In this document: positions 51,028 through 59,532 of the stretch, piece by piece
Layout: every line of letters begins with the position of its first letter
How positions within the stretch are numbered: the stretch's first letter is position 1
DNA from: Parabacteroides sp.
GTDB taxonomy: Bacteria; Bacteroidota; Bacteroidia; Bacteroidales; Tannerellaceae
Length of the DNA stretch: 64,000 nucleotides
Assembly: GCA_019417325.1 (NCBI GenBank)
Contig: DXVO01000001.1
Span: 1 to 64,000, forward strand
Reading direction: 5' to 3'
The notes under the pieces: generated by a model
Databases searched by the model: none
Told to the model about the DNA's origin: nothing
Seen by the model: only the letters and a program-made list of their open reading frames with translations
Translations under genes and position numbers: made by a program

Positions 51028-52343
51028 ACAAGATAGGACTTATCATAAAAAGAGAGTATCTTCGCAGAGTAAGTAAAAAGTCTTTTCTACTATTGACTCT
51101 CCTGACTCCATTTTTATTTGCCGCACTGGTTTTCGTTCCATTATGGCTGTCCACTATCAAAGGCAGCGATGCAAAACAAATTGCCATTTTCGATACAACG
51201 GGAAAATATGCTCCTCTATTTAAAAGCACAGAAGAATATAAGTTCATAACAGAAGAAAGCAAAAGCCTGGAAGATTATAAAAACAATCCGGATAAAGAAA
51301 TTTTTGCCTTCCTGAACATCACCGGCGATTTATTGAAAACTCCAACAGCAGCGACTCTCTATTCTGACAAACAAATTCCTTTGGGATTAAAAAACACAAT
51401 AGACAAGACTTTATCCGATTTCCTGAAAGATGAAAAACTGGCATCCTATAACATCGATAATCTCAAACAAATTATAGAGGAAAGCAAGATTGATTTTAAT
51501 ATCAAAACAATCAAATGGGATAACGATGGCAGTGAGAAAAGTACATCTGCAGAAGTGGCATCTGTTTTAGGTATGGTCCTTACTCTCATTATCTATATGT
51601 TCATCATTATGTATGGTAATATGGTGATGCAGGGTGTAATGGAAGAAAAAAACAATCGTATCATTGAAGTCATGATTTCGTCTGTGAAACCATTCGATTT
51701 AATGATGGGAAAAATCATCGGCATCGGATTTGTAGGATTGACACAAATATTTATCTGGGGAATACTAACCTCCATTCTCATTGCCGGCAGCTTATTTTTC
51801 CTGGGAGGAAGCACCTCACCAGAAGATATTATAGCAGCCCAAATGGCTACACAAGGAATCGGAGATGCAGCTGTAAATGCCCCCGCAATAAACACAGAAA
51901 TACAAGATATCATCAATTCTATCAATTTCGGAATGATAGGTTGTTCTTTTGTACTCTATTTTATCGGAGGTTATTTATTATACGCAGCGCTTTTCGCAGC
52001 TATCGGAAGTGCTTTAGAACAGCAGGAAGATGCTTCGCAGTTCATGACTCCTATTATGTTATTAATGGCATTCAGTCTTTACGCCGGTATCTACAGTATG
52101 AACAACCCGGATGGGCCGCTCGCATTCTGGTGTTCGATGATACCATTTACTTCACCCATTGTTATGATGGTACGTATGCCATTCGATATTCCACTATGGG
52201 AAATAGGCCTGTCTTTCGTTTTACTGTTCGCTACAGCAATTTTAATTGTTTGGGTATCAGCTAAAATTTACCGTGTCGGCATCCTTATGTATGGAAAAAA
52301 ACCGAATATCAAAGAGATGCTGAAATGGATAAAATATAAATAA
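51024..52343 (+). CDS. ABC transporter permease (NatB-like)
   Basis: One helix near the N-terminus (LLTLLTPFLFAALVFVPLWL), a large extracytoplasmic loop (about 40-170) and then five or six helices (LGMVLTLIIYMFIIMYGNMV, GFVGLTQIFIWGILTS, LYFIGGYLLYAALFAAIGSA) match the ABC-2 type NatB permeases. The EEKNNRIIEVMISSVKPFDL block is a hallmark of the group. It pairs with the ATPase gene upstream, overlapping by four bases. The substrate is unknown; Na+ or a small molecule are possibilities in known relatives. Confidence 0.88.
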   Translation: MNKIGLIIKREYLRRVSKKSFLLLTLLTPFLFAALVFVPLWLSTIKGSDAKQIAIFDTTGKYAPLFKSTEEYKFITEESKSLEDYKNNPDKEIFAFLNITGDLLKTPTAATLYSDKQIPLGLKNTIDKTLSDFLKDEKLASYNIDNLKQIIEESKIDFNIKTIKWDNDGSEKSTSAEVASVLGMVLTLIIYMFIIMYGNMVMQGVMEEKNNRIIEVMISSVKPFDLMMGKIIGIGFVGLTQIFIWGILTSILIAGSLFFLGGSTSPEDIIAAQMATQGIGDAAVNAPAINTEIQDIINSINFGMIGCSFVLYFIGGYLLYAALFAAIGSALEQQEDASQFMTPIMLLMAFSLYAGIYSMNNPDGPLAFWCSMIPFTSPIVMMVRMPFDIPLWEIGLSFVLLFATAILIVWVSAKIYRVGILMYGKKPNIKEMLKWIKYK

Positions 52344-52367
52344 GTGAACACCTTAAAATACAAACTC

Positions 52368-52413
52368 AAAAAAGCTCCTCTCGATATAAAAATACGACCA
52401 GGAGCTTTTTTTA
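52368..52413 (+). terminator. Terminator after the ABC permease
   Basis: AAAAAAGCTCCT (52368-52379) pairs with AGGAGCTTTTTT (52400-52411) and T residues follow. A-rich and T-rich flanks make it potentially bidirectional. Confidence 0.8.
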
Positions 52414-52630
52414 ATTCAACGGCATTTTTCACCAATTTTATACCGGCAAAATATAGTTTTGACAATTATGAAAAATAATTTCAATAACTATCATTTTTTA
52501 ATTCAACAACTACCATTTTTTAATTTAATATAAATCAAAAGTATATTTCATCGGGATGATTTCCAGAAAACATCGGGTCGATTAAAAAAAAGAAAGGCAT
52601 GAATAAGCCCAAAGAACATAGCGTATAACA
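52414..52630. other. Intergenic stretch before the tRNA-Gln pair, without a gene
   Basis: Neither strand holds a plausible gene. The stretch contains a 22-bp tandem duplication at 52480-52523 and otherwise AT-rich DNA without a consensus promoter pointing either way. Confidence 0.5.
52480..52523. repeat. Tandem duplication of a 22-bp unit
   Basis: Units at 52480-52501 and 52502-52523 agree at 20 of 22 positions (TTCAAT/CAACTAT/CCATTTTTTAA pattern). It is not followed by a gene on the same strand. The unit length equals that of the repeats at 20225-20290, but the sequences are unrelated. Confidence 0.7.
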
Positions 52631-52669
52631 AAAAAAGTCCGTCATTCGGAATGAATGACGGACTTTTTT
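52631..52669 (-). terminator. Bidirectional terminator next to tRNA-Gln
   Basis: GTCCGTCATTC (52637-52647) and GAATGACGGAC (52653-52663) form a perfect 11-bp stem with six A residues on one side and six T residues on the other. On the minus strand it ends the tRNA-Gln transcript. Confidence 0.85.
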
Positions 52670-52670
52670 G

Positions 52671-52741
52671 TTGTTCAACCAAGGCTCGAACTTGGACTAA
52701 CAGGACCAGAATCTGTTGTGCTACCATTACACCATTGAACA
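52671..52741 (-). tRNA. tRNA-Gln (CTG anticodon), second of a tandem pair
   Basis: The acceptor TGTTCAA/TTGAACA with discriminator A, D arm GTGTAATGGTAGCAC, anticodon arm ACAGA-TTCTGGT-CCTGT (CTG) and T arm CCAAGTTCGAGCCTTGG give a 71-base tRNA. The last anticodon-stem pair is an A-C mismatch. CCA is not encoded. Confidence 0.9.
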
Positions 52742-52776
52742 GGATTGTTTAATTAAAATAACCTATTTCTTTCTTG

Positions 52777-52847
52777 TTGTTCAACCAGGGCTCGAACCTG
52801 GACTAACAGGACCAGAATCTGTTGTGCTACCATTACACCATTGAACA
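52777..52847 (-). tRNA. tRNA-Gln (CTG anticodon), first of a tandem pair
   Basis: This copy is identical to its neighbour except for the T stem, CCAGG/CCTGG in place of CCAAG/CTTGG, a compensated pair change. It is nearest the promoter at 52885-52915, and 35 bases separate the two tRNAs. Confidence 0.9.
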
Positions 52848-52884
52848 ATTTAAATAAGTTTACTAACCTCCTTGTTAGCGAGTG

Positions 52885-52915
52885 CAAAGGTATACACTTT
52901 TTCAAAACGTACAAA
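52885..52915 (-). promoter_or_regulatory. Promoter of the tRNA-Gln pair
   Basis: On the minus strand TTTG (52912-52915), a 19-bp spacer and TACCTTTG (52885-52892) fit the Bacteroides consensus. A short CTAAC/GTTAG hairpin (52863-52878) lies between it and the first tRNA. Confidence 0.75.
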
Positions 52916-53030
52916 CAATCTTTCAAAAAAAATTTGCAGGATAAACATTTTCCGGATGCCGTTGTTTTCAAAATAGCGATGATATACATATATTAATATG
53001 AAGAAATCATGCGCATAATAAATTTAAAAG

Positions 53031-53038
53031 TATATTTG
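53031..53038 (+). promoter_or_regulatory. -7 element of the rsfS-ftsH promoter
   Basis: TATATTTG followed by CAAC, 34 bases before the rsfS ATG, is a consensus Bacteroides -7 element. Confidence 0.65.
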
Positions 53039-53072
53039 CAACTTCATAGATTTTATTGAATATAAAAATTAG

Positions 53073-53432
53073 ATGGATCAAACAGAAACTTTAGTAAAAA
53101 CAATTATTGAAGGCCTTCAGGAAAAGAAAGGCAAGCATATTGTAACCGTAGATTTAACCCAACTCCCAGGTTCCATTTGCCAATACATGGTAATTTGTGA
53201 AGGGAATACCCCCACCCAGGTCGCTGCACTCTCTGACTCAGTATGGGATTTTGCCCGCAAAAATGCGGGAGAAAAACCATTATCTACAGATGGTACACAA
53301 CGTGCCGAATGGATAGGGATGGATTATGGCACGGTTCTTGTGCACATATTCGTACCGGAAAAACGTGAGTTCTATAATTTGGAATATCTTTGGTCCGATG
53401 CCAAAGTGACCCAAATCCCGGACCTCGACTGA
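53073..53432 (+). CDS. rsfS: Ribosomal silencing factor RsfS
   Basis: The 119-residue protein has the RsfS/DUF143 pattern: an N-terminal helix (TLVKTIIEGLQEKKGKHI), DLTQLPGSICQYMVICEG with TQVAALSDSV, and the late block TDGTQRAEWIGMDYGTVLVH followed by YNLEYLW. It binds ribosomal protein L14 and blocks subunit joining under starvation. It is followed by ftsH after 32 bases, an order found in many Bacteroidetes. Confidence 0.92.
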   Translation: MDQTETLVKTIIEGLQEKKGKHIVTVDLTQLPGSICQYMVICEGNTPTQVAALSDSVWDFARKNAGEKPLSTDGTQRAEWIGMDYGTVLVHIFVPEKREFYNLEYLWSDAKVTQIPDLD

Positions 53433-53464
53433 CAACTGGTATTAACAGTAGAGAGCAATCAAGT

Positions 53465-55507
53465 ATGGAAAATAAAAACGACATGTTTAATAAAACACCG
53501 AAGAATAATAAACAAAAGATATTCCGGTTTAACTTGTATTGGATGTATGGAATTATCTTTATGATGCTTGTTGCATTATATCTGACAAACGATTCTTCGA
53601 CATCCAAAGAAATCGGCTGGACCGAATTTCAAAAACTTGCCCAGGAAAATGTATTCGACAAAATGGTCGTATACAATAAAAAAAATCTGGTTGAGGCAGG
53701 TGTAAAAAGCGAATACAAAGGATTAGTATTTAAAAAAGACAGTACGACTCTGGGGACCAACCCGAAGATTTTTGTCAAAATACCTTCGGCTGATAAATTT
53801 TCCGATTTTTATGATAAAGCGGTAGCCAATAACCACATTGATACCCAGGTTTCCTTTGAGGAAGGAGACGATGCGATCTGGAATTTTCTGGTATCGTTCG
53901 GCCCTATCCTGTTAATCATTGTTGTTTGGATATTCCTGATGAGAAGAATGTCCGGCGGTAGTGGCGGAGGCCCTGGCGGTGTATTCAGTGTTGGAAAAGC
54001 AAAAGCCCAATTATTTGATAAAGACAACGACCGGAAAGTAACTTTCAAAGATGTTGCGGGTCTGTCCGAGGCAAAACAGGAAGTGGAAGAAATCGTTGCT
54101 TTCCTTAAAAGTCCGGAAAAATACACGGAACTTGGAGGTAAAATTCCTAAAGGAGCCTTGCTTGTAGGTCCTCCGGGAACAGGTAAAACACTATTGGCAA
54201 AAGCCGTAGCAGGGGAAGCTAATGTACCATTCTTCTCTTTATCCGGTTCCGATTTTGTCGAAATGTTTGTCGGTGTAGGAGCTTCACGTGTTCGTGACCT
54301 GTTCCGCCAGGCAAAGGAAAAAGCACCTTGTATTGTGTTTATCGATGAAATCGATGCCGTGGGCCGTGCTCGTGGCAAGAACGTAAACATGAACAGTAAT
54401 GATGAACGTGAAAATACATTGAACCAGTTGCTTACCGAAATGGATGGTTTCGGTTCAAACAGTGGCGTTATTATCCTTGCTGCAACCAACCGTGCGGATA
54501 TTCTGGACAAAGCATTGCTACGTGCCGGCCGTTTCGACCGTCAGATACATGTGGAATTGCCCGACCTGAACGAACGAAAAGAAATATTCGGCGTACACCT
54601 TCGTCCCATTAAAATAGACGAAAGTGTTGATGCAGAATTCATGGCACGTCAAACTCCGGGTTTTTCAGGAGCTGATATAGCAAATGTTTGCAACGAAGCT
54701 GCATTGATTGCCGCCCGAAACGGAAAGAAGTTCGTACAAAAAGAAGATTTCATGAATGCGGTAGACCGTATCGTCGGAGGTCTCGAAAAACGAACCAAAA
54801 TAACAACAGCCGACGAACGTAACTGTATTGCCAACCATGAAGCCGGACATGCGACATTAAGTTGGTTGCTTGAACACGCAAATCCATTAGTCAAGGTTAC
54901 GATTGTCCCCAGAGGAAAAGCATTGGGAGCAGCCTGGTATCTGCCGGAAGAAAGACAGATTACCACCCGCGAGCAATTATTGGATGAAATGTGTGCAACA
55001 CTAGGTGGACGTGCCGCTGAAGAACTTGTATTAGGCAAAATATCAACCGGAGCATCCAATGACCTTGAACGTGTAACCAAACAGGCATATGCGATGGTTG
55101 TTTACTTCGGTATGAGCGAAAGTTTGCCCAACCTGAATTATTACGATTCAAGTGGTCAGGACTGGGGTTTCACCAAGCCTTACAGCGAAGAGACTGCCCG
55201 ACTGATTGATCAGGAAGTGCAACACATTGTAAACGAACAGTACGAACGTGCCAAACGGATTTTGAAAGAGCATGCAGCAGGACACAGCCAGCTAGCTAAA
55301 GTATTGCTTGAACGTGAAGTTATTTACTCGGAAGATGTTGAACACATCTTTGGTAAACGTGCCTGGATTTCCCGTTCCGAAGAGATTTTGAGTCTTCAGG
55401 AAAAAGCGAATCATTCAAAATCAGAAGCACATTCAGAAAATAAAGAGAATACAGATGATACGACTGTCGAAACAAAAGATGACAGTAAAGCTGAAAATGC
55501 CGAATAA
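53465..55507 (+). CDS. ftsH: ATP-dependent zinc metalloprotease FtsH
   Basis: I chose the ATG MENKNDMFNKTPKNN; an in-frame ATG 25 codons upstream lies in the rsfS gene. Two membrane helices (about 23-40 and 138-158) flank a periplasmic domain. The AAA domain has Walker A GPPGTGKT (starting at residue 235), Walker B CIVFIDEIDA, and the SRH arginines (ATNRADILDKALLRAGRFDR). The protease zinc motif is HEAGH (458-462). It degrades membrane proteins and short-lived regulators. The acidic tail (ENTDDTTVETKDDSKAENAE) is not conserved. Length 680 is normal. Confidence 0.94.
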   Translation: MENKNDMFNKTPKNNKQKIFRFNLYWMYGIIFMMLVALYLTNDSSTSKEIGWTEFQKLAQENVFDKMVVYNKKNLVEAGVKSEYKGLVFKKDSTTLGTNPKIFVKIPSADKFSDFYDKAVANNHIDTQVSFEEGDDAIWNFLVSFGPILLIIVVWIFLMRRMSGGSGGGPGGVFSVGKAKAQLFDKDNDRKVTFKDVAGLSEAKQEVEEIVAFLKSPEKYTELGGKIPKGALLVGPPGTGKTLLAKAVAGEANVPFFSLSGSDFVEMFVGVGASRVRDLFRQAKEKAPCIVFIDEIDAVGRARGKNVNMNSNDERENTLNQLLTEMDGFGSNSGVIILAATNRADILDKALLRAGRFDRQIHVELPDLNERKEIFGVHLRPIKIDESVDAEFMARQTPGFSGADIANVCNEAALIAARNGKKFVQKEDFMNAVDRIVGGLEKRTKITTADERNCIANHEAGHATLSWLLEHANPLVKVTIVPRGKALGAAWYLPEERQITTREQLLDEMCATLGGRAAEELVLGKISTGASNDLERVTKQAYAMVVYFGMSESLPNLNYYDSSGQDWGFTKPYSEETARLIDQEVQHIVNEQYERAKRILKEHAAGHSQLAKVLLEREVIYSEDVEHIFGKRAWISRSEEILSLQEKANHSKSEAHSENKENTDDTTVETKDDSKAENAE

Positions 55508-55532
55508 ATCATATCACTTAAAATTCATAAGG

Positions 55533-55565
55533 AAAGAGGTTGCCACATAAAAGCAACCTCTTTTT
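55533..55565 (+). terminator. Terminator after ftsH
   Basis: AAAGAGGTTGC pairs with GCAACCTCTTT around a nine-base loop, followed by T residues. Confidence 0.85.
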
Positions 55566-55633
55566 ACATCCCACATCTAAGCAAACAATAGGGCTTTTTG
55601 AACACATAGCACATAATATATCAATTTATTAAC

Positions 55634-55641
55634 TATATTTG
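55634..55641 (+). promoter_or_regulatory. -7 element of the cdsA promoter
   Basis: TATATTTG followed by CAG lies 35 bases before the cdsA TTG start. It gives cdsA its own transcription after the ftsH terminator. Confidence 0.6.
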
Positions 55642-55675
55642 CAGCCAAATAAATCAATAAAAAAATAGCACAACA

Positions 55676-56500
55676 TTGAAAAATTTAATTATACGGGCAT
55701 TGACCGGTATTATATTTGTTGCGGTACTTACAGGTGCCATATGTTTCCATTCATATTCTTTTCTTGCATTATTCAGCATCATAACAGGGCTTACCATCTG
55801 GGAGTTTTGCGGATTAATGAAACACTATGAAAATGCCACATTACAACGTGCCATCAATGTAATCGGAGGTATTTATCTTTTCATAGCCACATTTACTTAT
55901 GCAAACGGATTGACCGATGGAAAAATATTCCTGCCTTATTTATTATTTATCTTATTCACTATTATTGCAGAACTTTACTATAAAGCACCCAATCCTATCA
56001 ATAACTGGGCATTTACCCTATTTGCCCAAATATATTGTGCCGGTTCTTTTTCCATGTTGAATTTTATCAGCGCGGTTCCCGAAACAATGACATATACTCC
56101 ACTCTTCGTCATGGCAATATTTATATTTGTCTGGTTGGACGACACCGGAGCTTATCTTGTCGGGTCTATGATTGGAAAAAGAAAATTATTTGAACGGATT
56201 TCTCCTAAAAAGTCATGGGAAGGATTCTTCGGAGGATTAACATTCGCCTTGGCATCATCACTGGTCTTTGCCTATTATTTTCCGGAAATAAGCCATTGCC
56301 AATGGTTAGGATTAGCTGCCATCGTTGTATTGTTCGGCACTTGGGGAGACTTAGCTGAATCTCTGCTAAAACGCACCTTGGGAGTTAAAGACTCCGGAAA
56401 CATATTACCAGGGCATGGTGGTATGCTGGATCGGTTCGACAGTGTAATGATTGCCGTTCCCGCCTGCTATATTTATATAGAACTTTTCATTCGAAATTAA
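55676..56500 (+). CDS. cdsA: Phosphatidate cytidylyltransferase CdsA
   Basis: The start is a TTG (MKNLIIRALTGIIF); no ATG in frame gives the conserved N-terminal helix. The polytopic 274-residue enzyme ends with the CdsA signature KRTLGVKDSGNILPGHGGML then DRFDSV. It makes CDP-diacylglycerol from phosphatidate and CTP, the precursor for all major phospholipids, in the inner membrane. Its end overlaps the convergent porT gene by 14 bases. The SPKKSWEGFFGG block is conserved in the family. Confidence 0.93.
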   Translation: MKNLIIRALTGIIFVAVLTGAICFHSYSFLALFSIITGLTIWEFCGLMKHYENATLQRAINVIGGIYLFIATFTYANGLTDGKIFLPYLLFILFTIIAELYYKAPNPINNWAFTLFAQIYCAGSFSMLNFISAVPETMTYTPLFVMAIFIFVWLDDTGAYLVGSMIGKRKLFERISPKKSWEGFFGGLTFALASSLVFAYYFPEISHCQWLGLAAIVVLFGTWGDLAESLLKRTLGVKDSGNILPGHGGMLDRFDSVMIAVPACYIYIELFIRN

Positions 56501-57194
56501 ACGTAAAAGTTATCATCCGGGAAGTTGTTCTGGATAAGGCATTGGTATATTTAATCCGTTCCTTGTCTGTTTGCTGGCCTTCTTTTCTTATAAGCAAATC
56601 CGCAAATCCTATATTTAATTTTACTTCAGGACACAATTTAAAAAAGAGAAGATAAATATCACATCCAAAACCCAATTCTATACCCCAATCCATCTTTGCC
56701 AGCAAAATAGTATCATCCTTTTTCCGCCCGACATCAAAAGAGGTATAAAGTCCCCCGGTCAAATAAGGACGATAATTTTTTATCCTGAAAGCATTATACT
56801 TAATACCTAGCGGAAAGGATAAATAATTGGAACGGATGGTTGTAGAAAAAACTTTATCCCCTCCCTCCCTACAAACAAAAGAAATGCTTTTACTCCCGAA
56901 GTGAAGTGTAGGTATAAAACGTAGGTTGAAAGAAGGATTTAAATACATATCACTAATTAAACCGACACTAAAACCCGGAGAGTAAGAAGGGACCTCTGCA
57001 AACCAGACTTCCCCGTCTGTTGCGACACCCGTATTTGTCAACACCAAGTCCTGCATATGGCATCCTATATGAAATCCCAAATGAAAATATCTGTAGTCCA
57101 CATAGGGCAAATTCTTATGATTACTTCTTTGTGCAGTAACATATAACGGCACAATCAATAAAAGACAATAGAGAATAAATGTAAAACGTTTCAA
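56487..57194 (-). CDS. porT: PorT-family outer-membrane beta-barrel protein
   Basis: A signal peptide (MKRFTFILYCLLLIVPLYVTAQ) leads to an eight-stranded-type barrel of 235 residues (YFHLGFHIGCHMQDLVL, FNLRFIPTLHFGSKSISF, LSFPLGIKYNAFRIKNYRPY, IELGFGCDIYLLFFKLCPEV, closing MITFTFNFE). This pattern and the place beside cdsA fit PorT, a component associated with the type IX secretion system in Bacteroidetes. Whether a full T9SS exists in this genome cannot be told from the window. It is convergent with cdsA. Confidence 0.75.
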   Translation of the reverse strand: MKRFTFILYCLLLIVPLYVTAQRSNHKNLPYVDYRYFHLGFHIGCHMQDLVLTNTGVATDGEVWFAEVPSYSPGFSVGLISDMYLNPSFNLRFIPTLHFGSKSISFVCREGGDKVFSTTIRSNYLSFPLGIKYNAFRIKNYRPYLTGGLYTSFDVGRKKDDTILLAKMDWGIELGFGCDIYLLFFKLCPEVKLNIGFADLLIRKEGQQTDKERIKYTNALSRTTSRMITFTFNFE

Positions 57195-57305
57195 GCTATT
57201 TTCCTTTTTTCCATAGTAAACGATAAAGCCCGGTATGTATTGTAAAAAATCCCGTTTTTTGCAGAAAATAAAAGGAGAGATATTTTTTTAATGCGAAGAA
57301 AACCC

Positions 57306-57313
57306 TATTTTTG
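57306..57313 (+). promoter_or_regulatory. -7 element of the ferredoxin promoter
   Basis: TATTTTTG followed by CAC, 37 bases before the ferredoxin start, matches the Bacteroides -7 consensus. Confidence 0.65.
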
Positions 57314-57350
57314 CACAAACTAATAGTTATCAATTTAAACGTTAATAAAA

Positions 57351-57518
57351 ATGGCTTACGTAATTAGTGACGATTGTATCGCTTGCGGTACTTGTATTGA
57401 CGAATGTCCGGTAGGAGCAATTTCAGAAGGTGACAAATACAGTATCGACCCTGAAATGTGTACAGATTGCGGAACTTGTGCAGACGCTTGTCCGACAGAA
57501 GCAATCCACCCGCTGTAA
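57351..57518 (+). CDS. 2[4Fe-4S] ferredoxin
   Basis: The 55-residue protein reads MAYVISDDCIACGTCIDECP and later MCTDCGTCADACPTEAI, two classic CxxCxxCx3CP motifs binding two 4Fe-4S clusters. This is a clostridial-type low-potential electron carrier, used for example with pyruvate:ferredoxin oxidoreductase. It is cytoplasmic and monocistronic, with a promoter and a terminator of its own. A strong RBS-like sequence is not seen, as is usual in Bacteroidetes. Confidence 0.95.
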   Translation: MAYVISDDCIACGTCIDECPVGAISEGDKYSIDPEMCTDCGTCADACPTEAIHPL

Positions 57519-57568
57519 CCGCAACAAAAAATAGGCCCCTCCTTTTAAAGGAGGACACCTATAAAAAT

Positions 57569-57611
57569 AACGGGCTGTTTCAATAATTGAAGCAGCCCGT
57601 TATTCTTTTAT
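57569..57611 (+). terminator. Terminator between the ferredoxin and DUF3276 genes
   Basis: AACGGGCTG (57569-57577) pairs with CAGCCCGTT (57593-57601) with an inner TTCAA/TTGAA stem, followed by ATTCTTTTA. A second palindrome, CCTCCTTTTAAAGGAGG, lies just upstream at 57538-57554. Confidence 0.75.
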
Positions 57612-57621
57612 CGCTATAAGA

Positions 57622-57987
57622 TTAAAAATTAATATCCAACTTTATCTCACCCGAATCATCTTCCGGGGATTCCTCCGTTCCGGGAAGATTATCAGAGAAG
57701 TCATTTTTTAAGTTACATTCCTTGATATAATTAATCACTTCACTCATCCCTTCCATAAACTTTTCAAAGTCCTCCTTATACAGGAAAATCTTATGCTTTT
57801 CAAAAGAAACCGGCATCCCGTTCTTAGACTGTACCTTTTTACTTTCAGTAATAGCTAAAAACAGATCGTCTTTAAGATTCCTTTTAACATCCAGATAATA
57901 AATTCTTTTACCTGCTTTAATGGCTTTTGAGAACAATATCTCTTTATCACCACCTTCAACCTGCGTTTTCTTCACCGATTCTTCCAT
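57622..57987 (-). CDS. DUF3276 (PUR-alpha-like) nucleic-acid-binding protein
   Basis: The 121-residue protein has the single PUR-repeat pattern ILFSKAIKAGKRIYYLDVKR, DDLFLAITESKK and HKIFLYKEDFEKFMEGM, with an acidic C-terminal tail. Relatives (for example Borrelia EbfC-adjacent BpuR and Bacteroidetes DUF3276) bind single-stranded DNA and RNA. Its target here is unknown. It is convergent with the ferredoxin gene, and the terminator between them serves both. The upstream 220 bases hold no other gene. Confidence 0.82.
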   Translation of the reverse strand: MEESVKKTQVEGGDKEILFSKAIKAGKRIYYLDVKRNLKDDLFLAITESKKVQSKNGMPVSFEKHKIFLYKEDFEKFMEGMSEVINYIKECNLKNDFSDNLPGTEESPEDDSGEIKLDINF

Positions 57988-58168
57988 TATAGCAAATTTT
58001 CTTAAAATCCAACCCTGTTATCATAACTTGCATCAAATATGTGCATTTTTTTTTAAATAACAATAACGGACACACAGTAAAATACAACAAATAGAGAAAA
58101 ATATTATAAAAGAATAACTAACACATATAAATTTAATCAAAGCCAAAGCGTTTTACAAAAAGAATAAC

Positions 58169-58176
58169 TACCTTTG
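58169..58176 (+). promoter_or_regulatory. -7 element of the nusB operon
   Basis: TACCTTTG followed by CAG, 34 bases before the nusB ATG, fits the consensus. Confidence 0.6.
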
Positions 58177-58210
58177 CAGCCAAATTTATAACAAGTAGTT
58201 CCTTCAAACG

Positions 58211-59137
58211 ATGATCAACAGAATTTTAATCCGCATTAAAGTTTTACAGATAGTATATTCTTACTATCAAAATGGAAACAACGACCTCAAAGTTGCGGAA
58301 AATGAATTGCTTTTCAGTCTCAGGAAGTCGTATGACTTATATCACTATTTTCTTCTCCTTATTGTCGACATCACAAACTTGCAAAGACGCACACTTGATG
58401 CAAAAAAGAACAAGTATATGCCGACAAGTGCCGAATTAAATCCGAACACACGTCTTATTGAAAATCGTTTTGCTGCCCAGGTAGAACAAAACGAAGCCTT
58501 ACAGAAATATGTATCGGAACAAGGTCTTTCATGGGACAATGACGAAGATTTCCTAAAAATGGTACTGGATCTGATTTTATCTTCAGAATTGTACGATGAA
58601 TACCTGAACAATCCGAATGATTCTTACGAAACAGATAAAGAGTTCTGGCGGTCTGTATTTAAAAAGTTGATTTGCGGAAATGAGTCAATCGACGATTACC
58701 TGCAAGACAAAAGTATCTATTGGAATGATGATATTTCCATCGTTGAAACATTTGTGCTAAAAAGCATTAAACAGTTCAACGAAGAAGAAGGAGCCAAATT
58801 TAAGTTGCTTCCGATGTTCAAAGATATGGAAGACCAGTCATTTGCCATCAAGCTATTCCGCCAAACCCTTTTAAAAGGAGTGGATTACCGCGAACGCATC
58901 AGCAAACACATGAAAAACTGGGAGGCAGAACGTATTGCCAATATGGACCTGATTATTATGCAAGTCGCACTGGCTGAAATTATGACATTCCCCAGCATTC
59001 CTGTCAGCGTTACATTAAACGAATTTATTGATATCGCTAAATATTACAGTACGCCTAAAAGCGGTACGTTTATTAATGGTATTTTGGATTCTGTTGTCAA
59101 CGAGTTAAAAAAAGAAAAGTTATTGCTCAAAGATTAA
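58211..59137 (+). CDS. nusB: Transcription antitermination factor NusB (long Bacteroidetes form)
   Basis: The 308-residue protein begins MINRILIRIKVLQIVYSYYQ and ends with a typical NusB domain (LRQTLLKGVDYRERISKHMK-like helix, NMDLIIMQVALAEIMTFP and KYYSTPKSGTFINGILDSV). The N-terminal half is a Bacteroidetes extension compared with the usual 140-residue NusB. It binds boxA RNA with NusE (S10) in rRNA antitermination. It heads a likely operon with yajC, a YbbR protein and coaE, an order common in the phylum. Confidence 0.9.
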   Translation: MINRILIRIKVLQIVYSYYQNGNNDLKVAENELLFSLRKSYDLYHYFLLLIVDITNLQRRTLDAKKNKYMPTSAELNPNTRLIENRFAAQVEQNEALQKYVSEQGLSWDNDEDFLKMVLDLILSSELYDEYLNNPNDSYETDKEFWRSVFKKLICGNESIDDYLQDKSIYWNDDISIVETFVLKSIKQFNEEEGAKFKLLPMFKDMEDQSFAIKLFRQTLLKGVDYRERISKHMKNWEAERIANMDLIIMQVALAEIMTFPSIPVSVTLNEFIDIAKYYSTPKSGTFINGILDSVVNELKKEKLLLKD

Positions 59138-59205
59138 TTATTATACTTACATTTGTGCTAGTATCAATGAGGTATTAACTTATTAATGATTATAATTATA
59201 GTAGT

Positions 59206-59520
59206 ATGAGCTTACTTAGTATTCTACTCCAGGCTGCTGCAGGAGGTCAACAATGGTCAGGTATTCTAATGATGGTTGTTATTGTTGCGATTTTTTATTT
59301 TTTCATGATTCGCCCGCAGCAAAAGAAACAAAAAGAAATTCAGAAAGCCCGCGAAGCTTTAAAAACGGGTGATAAAGTTATCACTTCCGGAGGTATCTAC
59401 GGTAAAATTAAAGAAATCGGAGATACTTATATGTTAATTGAAATTTCTGACGGCGTACGTATCCGCGTAGATAAAACTTCTGTTTTTGCTTCTGCGGAAG
59501 ACGCTCAACCACAAAAGTAA
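59206..59520 (+). CDS. yajC: Sec translocon accessory protein YajC
   Basis: One membrane helix (GILMMVVIVAIFYFFMI) is followed by RPQQKKQKEIQKAREALKTG and DKVITSGGIYGKIKEIGDTY, the YajC signature. It forms part of the SecDF-YajC holotranslocon at the inner membrane. The length of 104 is usual. It lies 68 bases after nusB and 12 bases before the YbbR gene. Confidence 0.93.
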   Translation: MSLLSILLQAAAGGQQWSGILMMVVIVAIFYFFMIRPQQKKQKEIQKAREALKTGDKVITSGGIYGKIKEIGDTYMLIEISDGVRIRVDKTSVFASAEDAQPQK

Positions 59521-59532
59521 ATAACAAAATCA

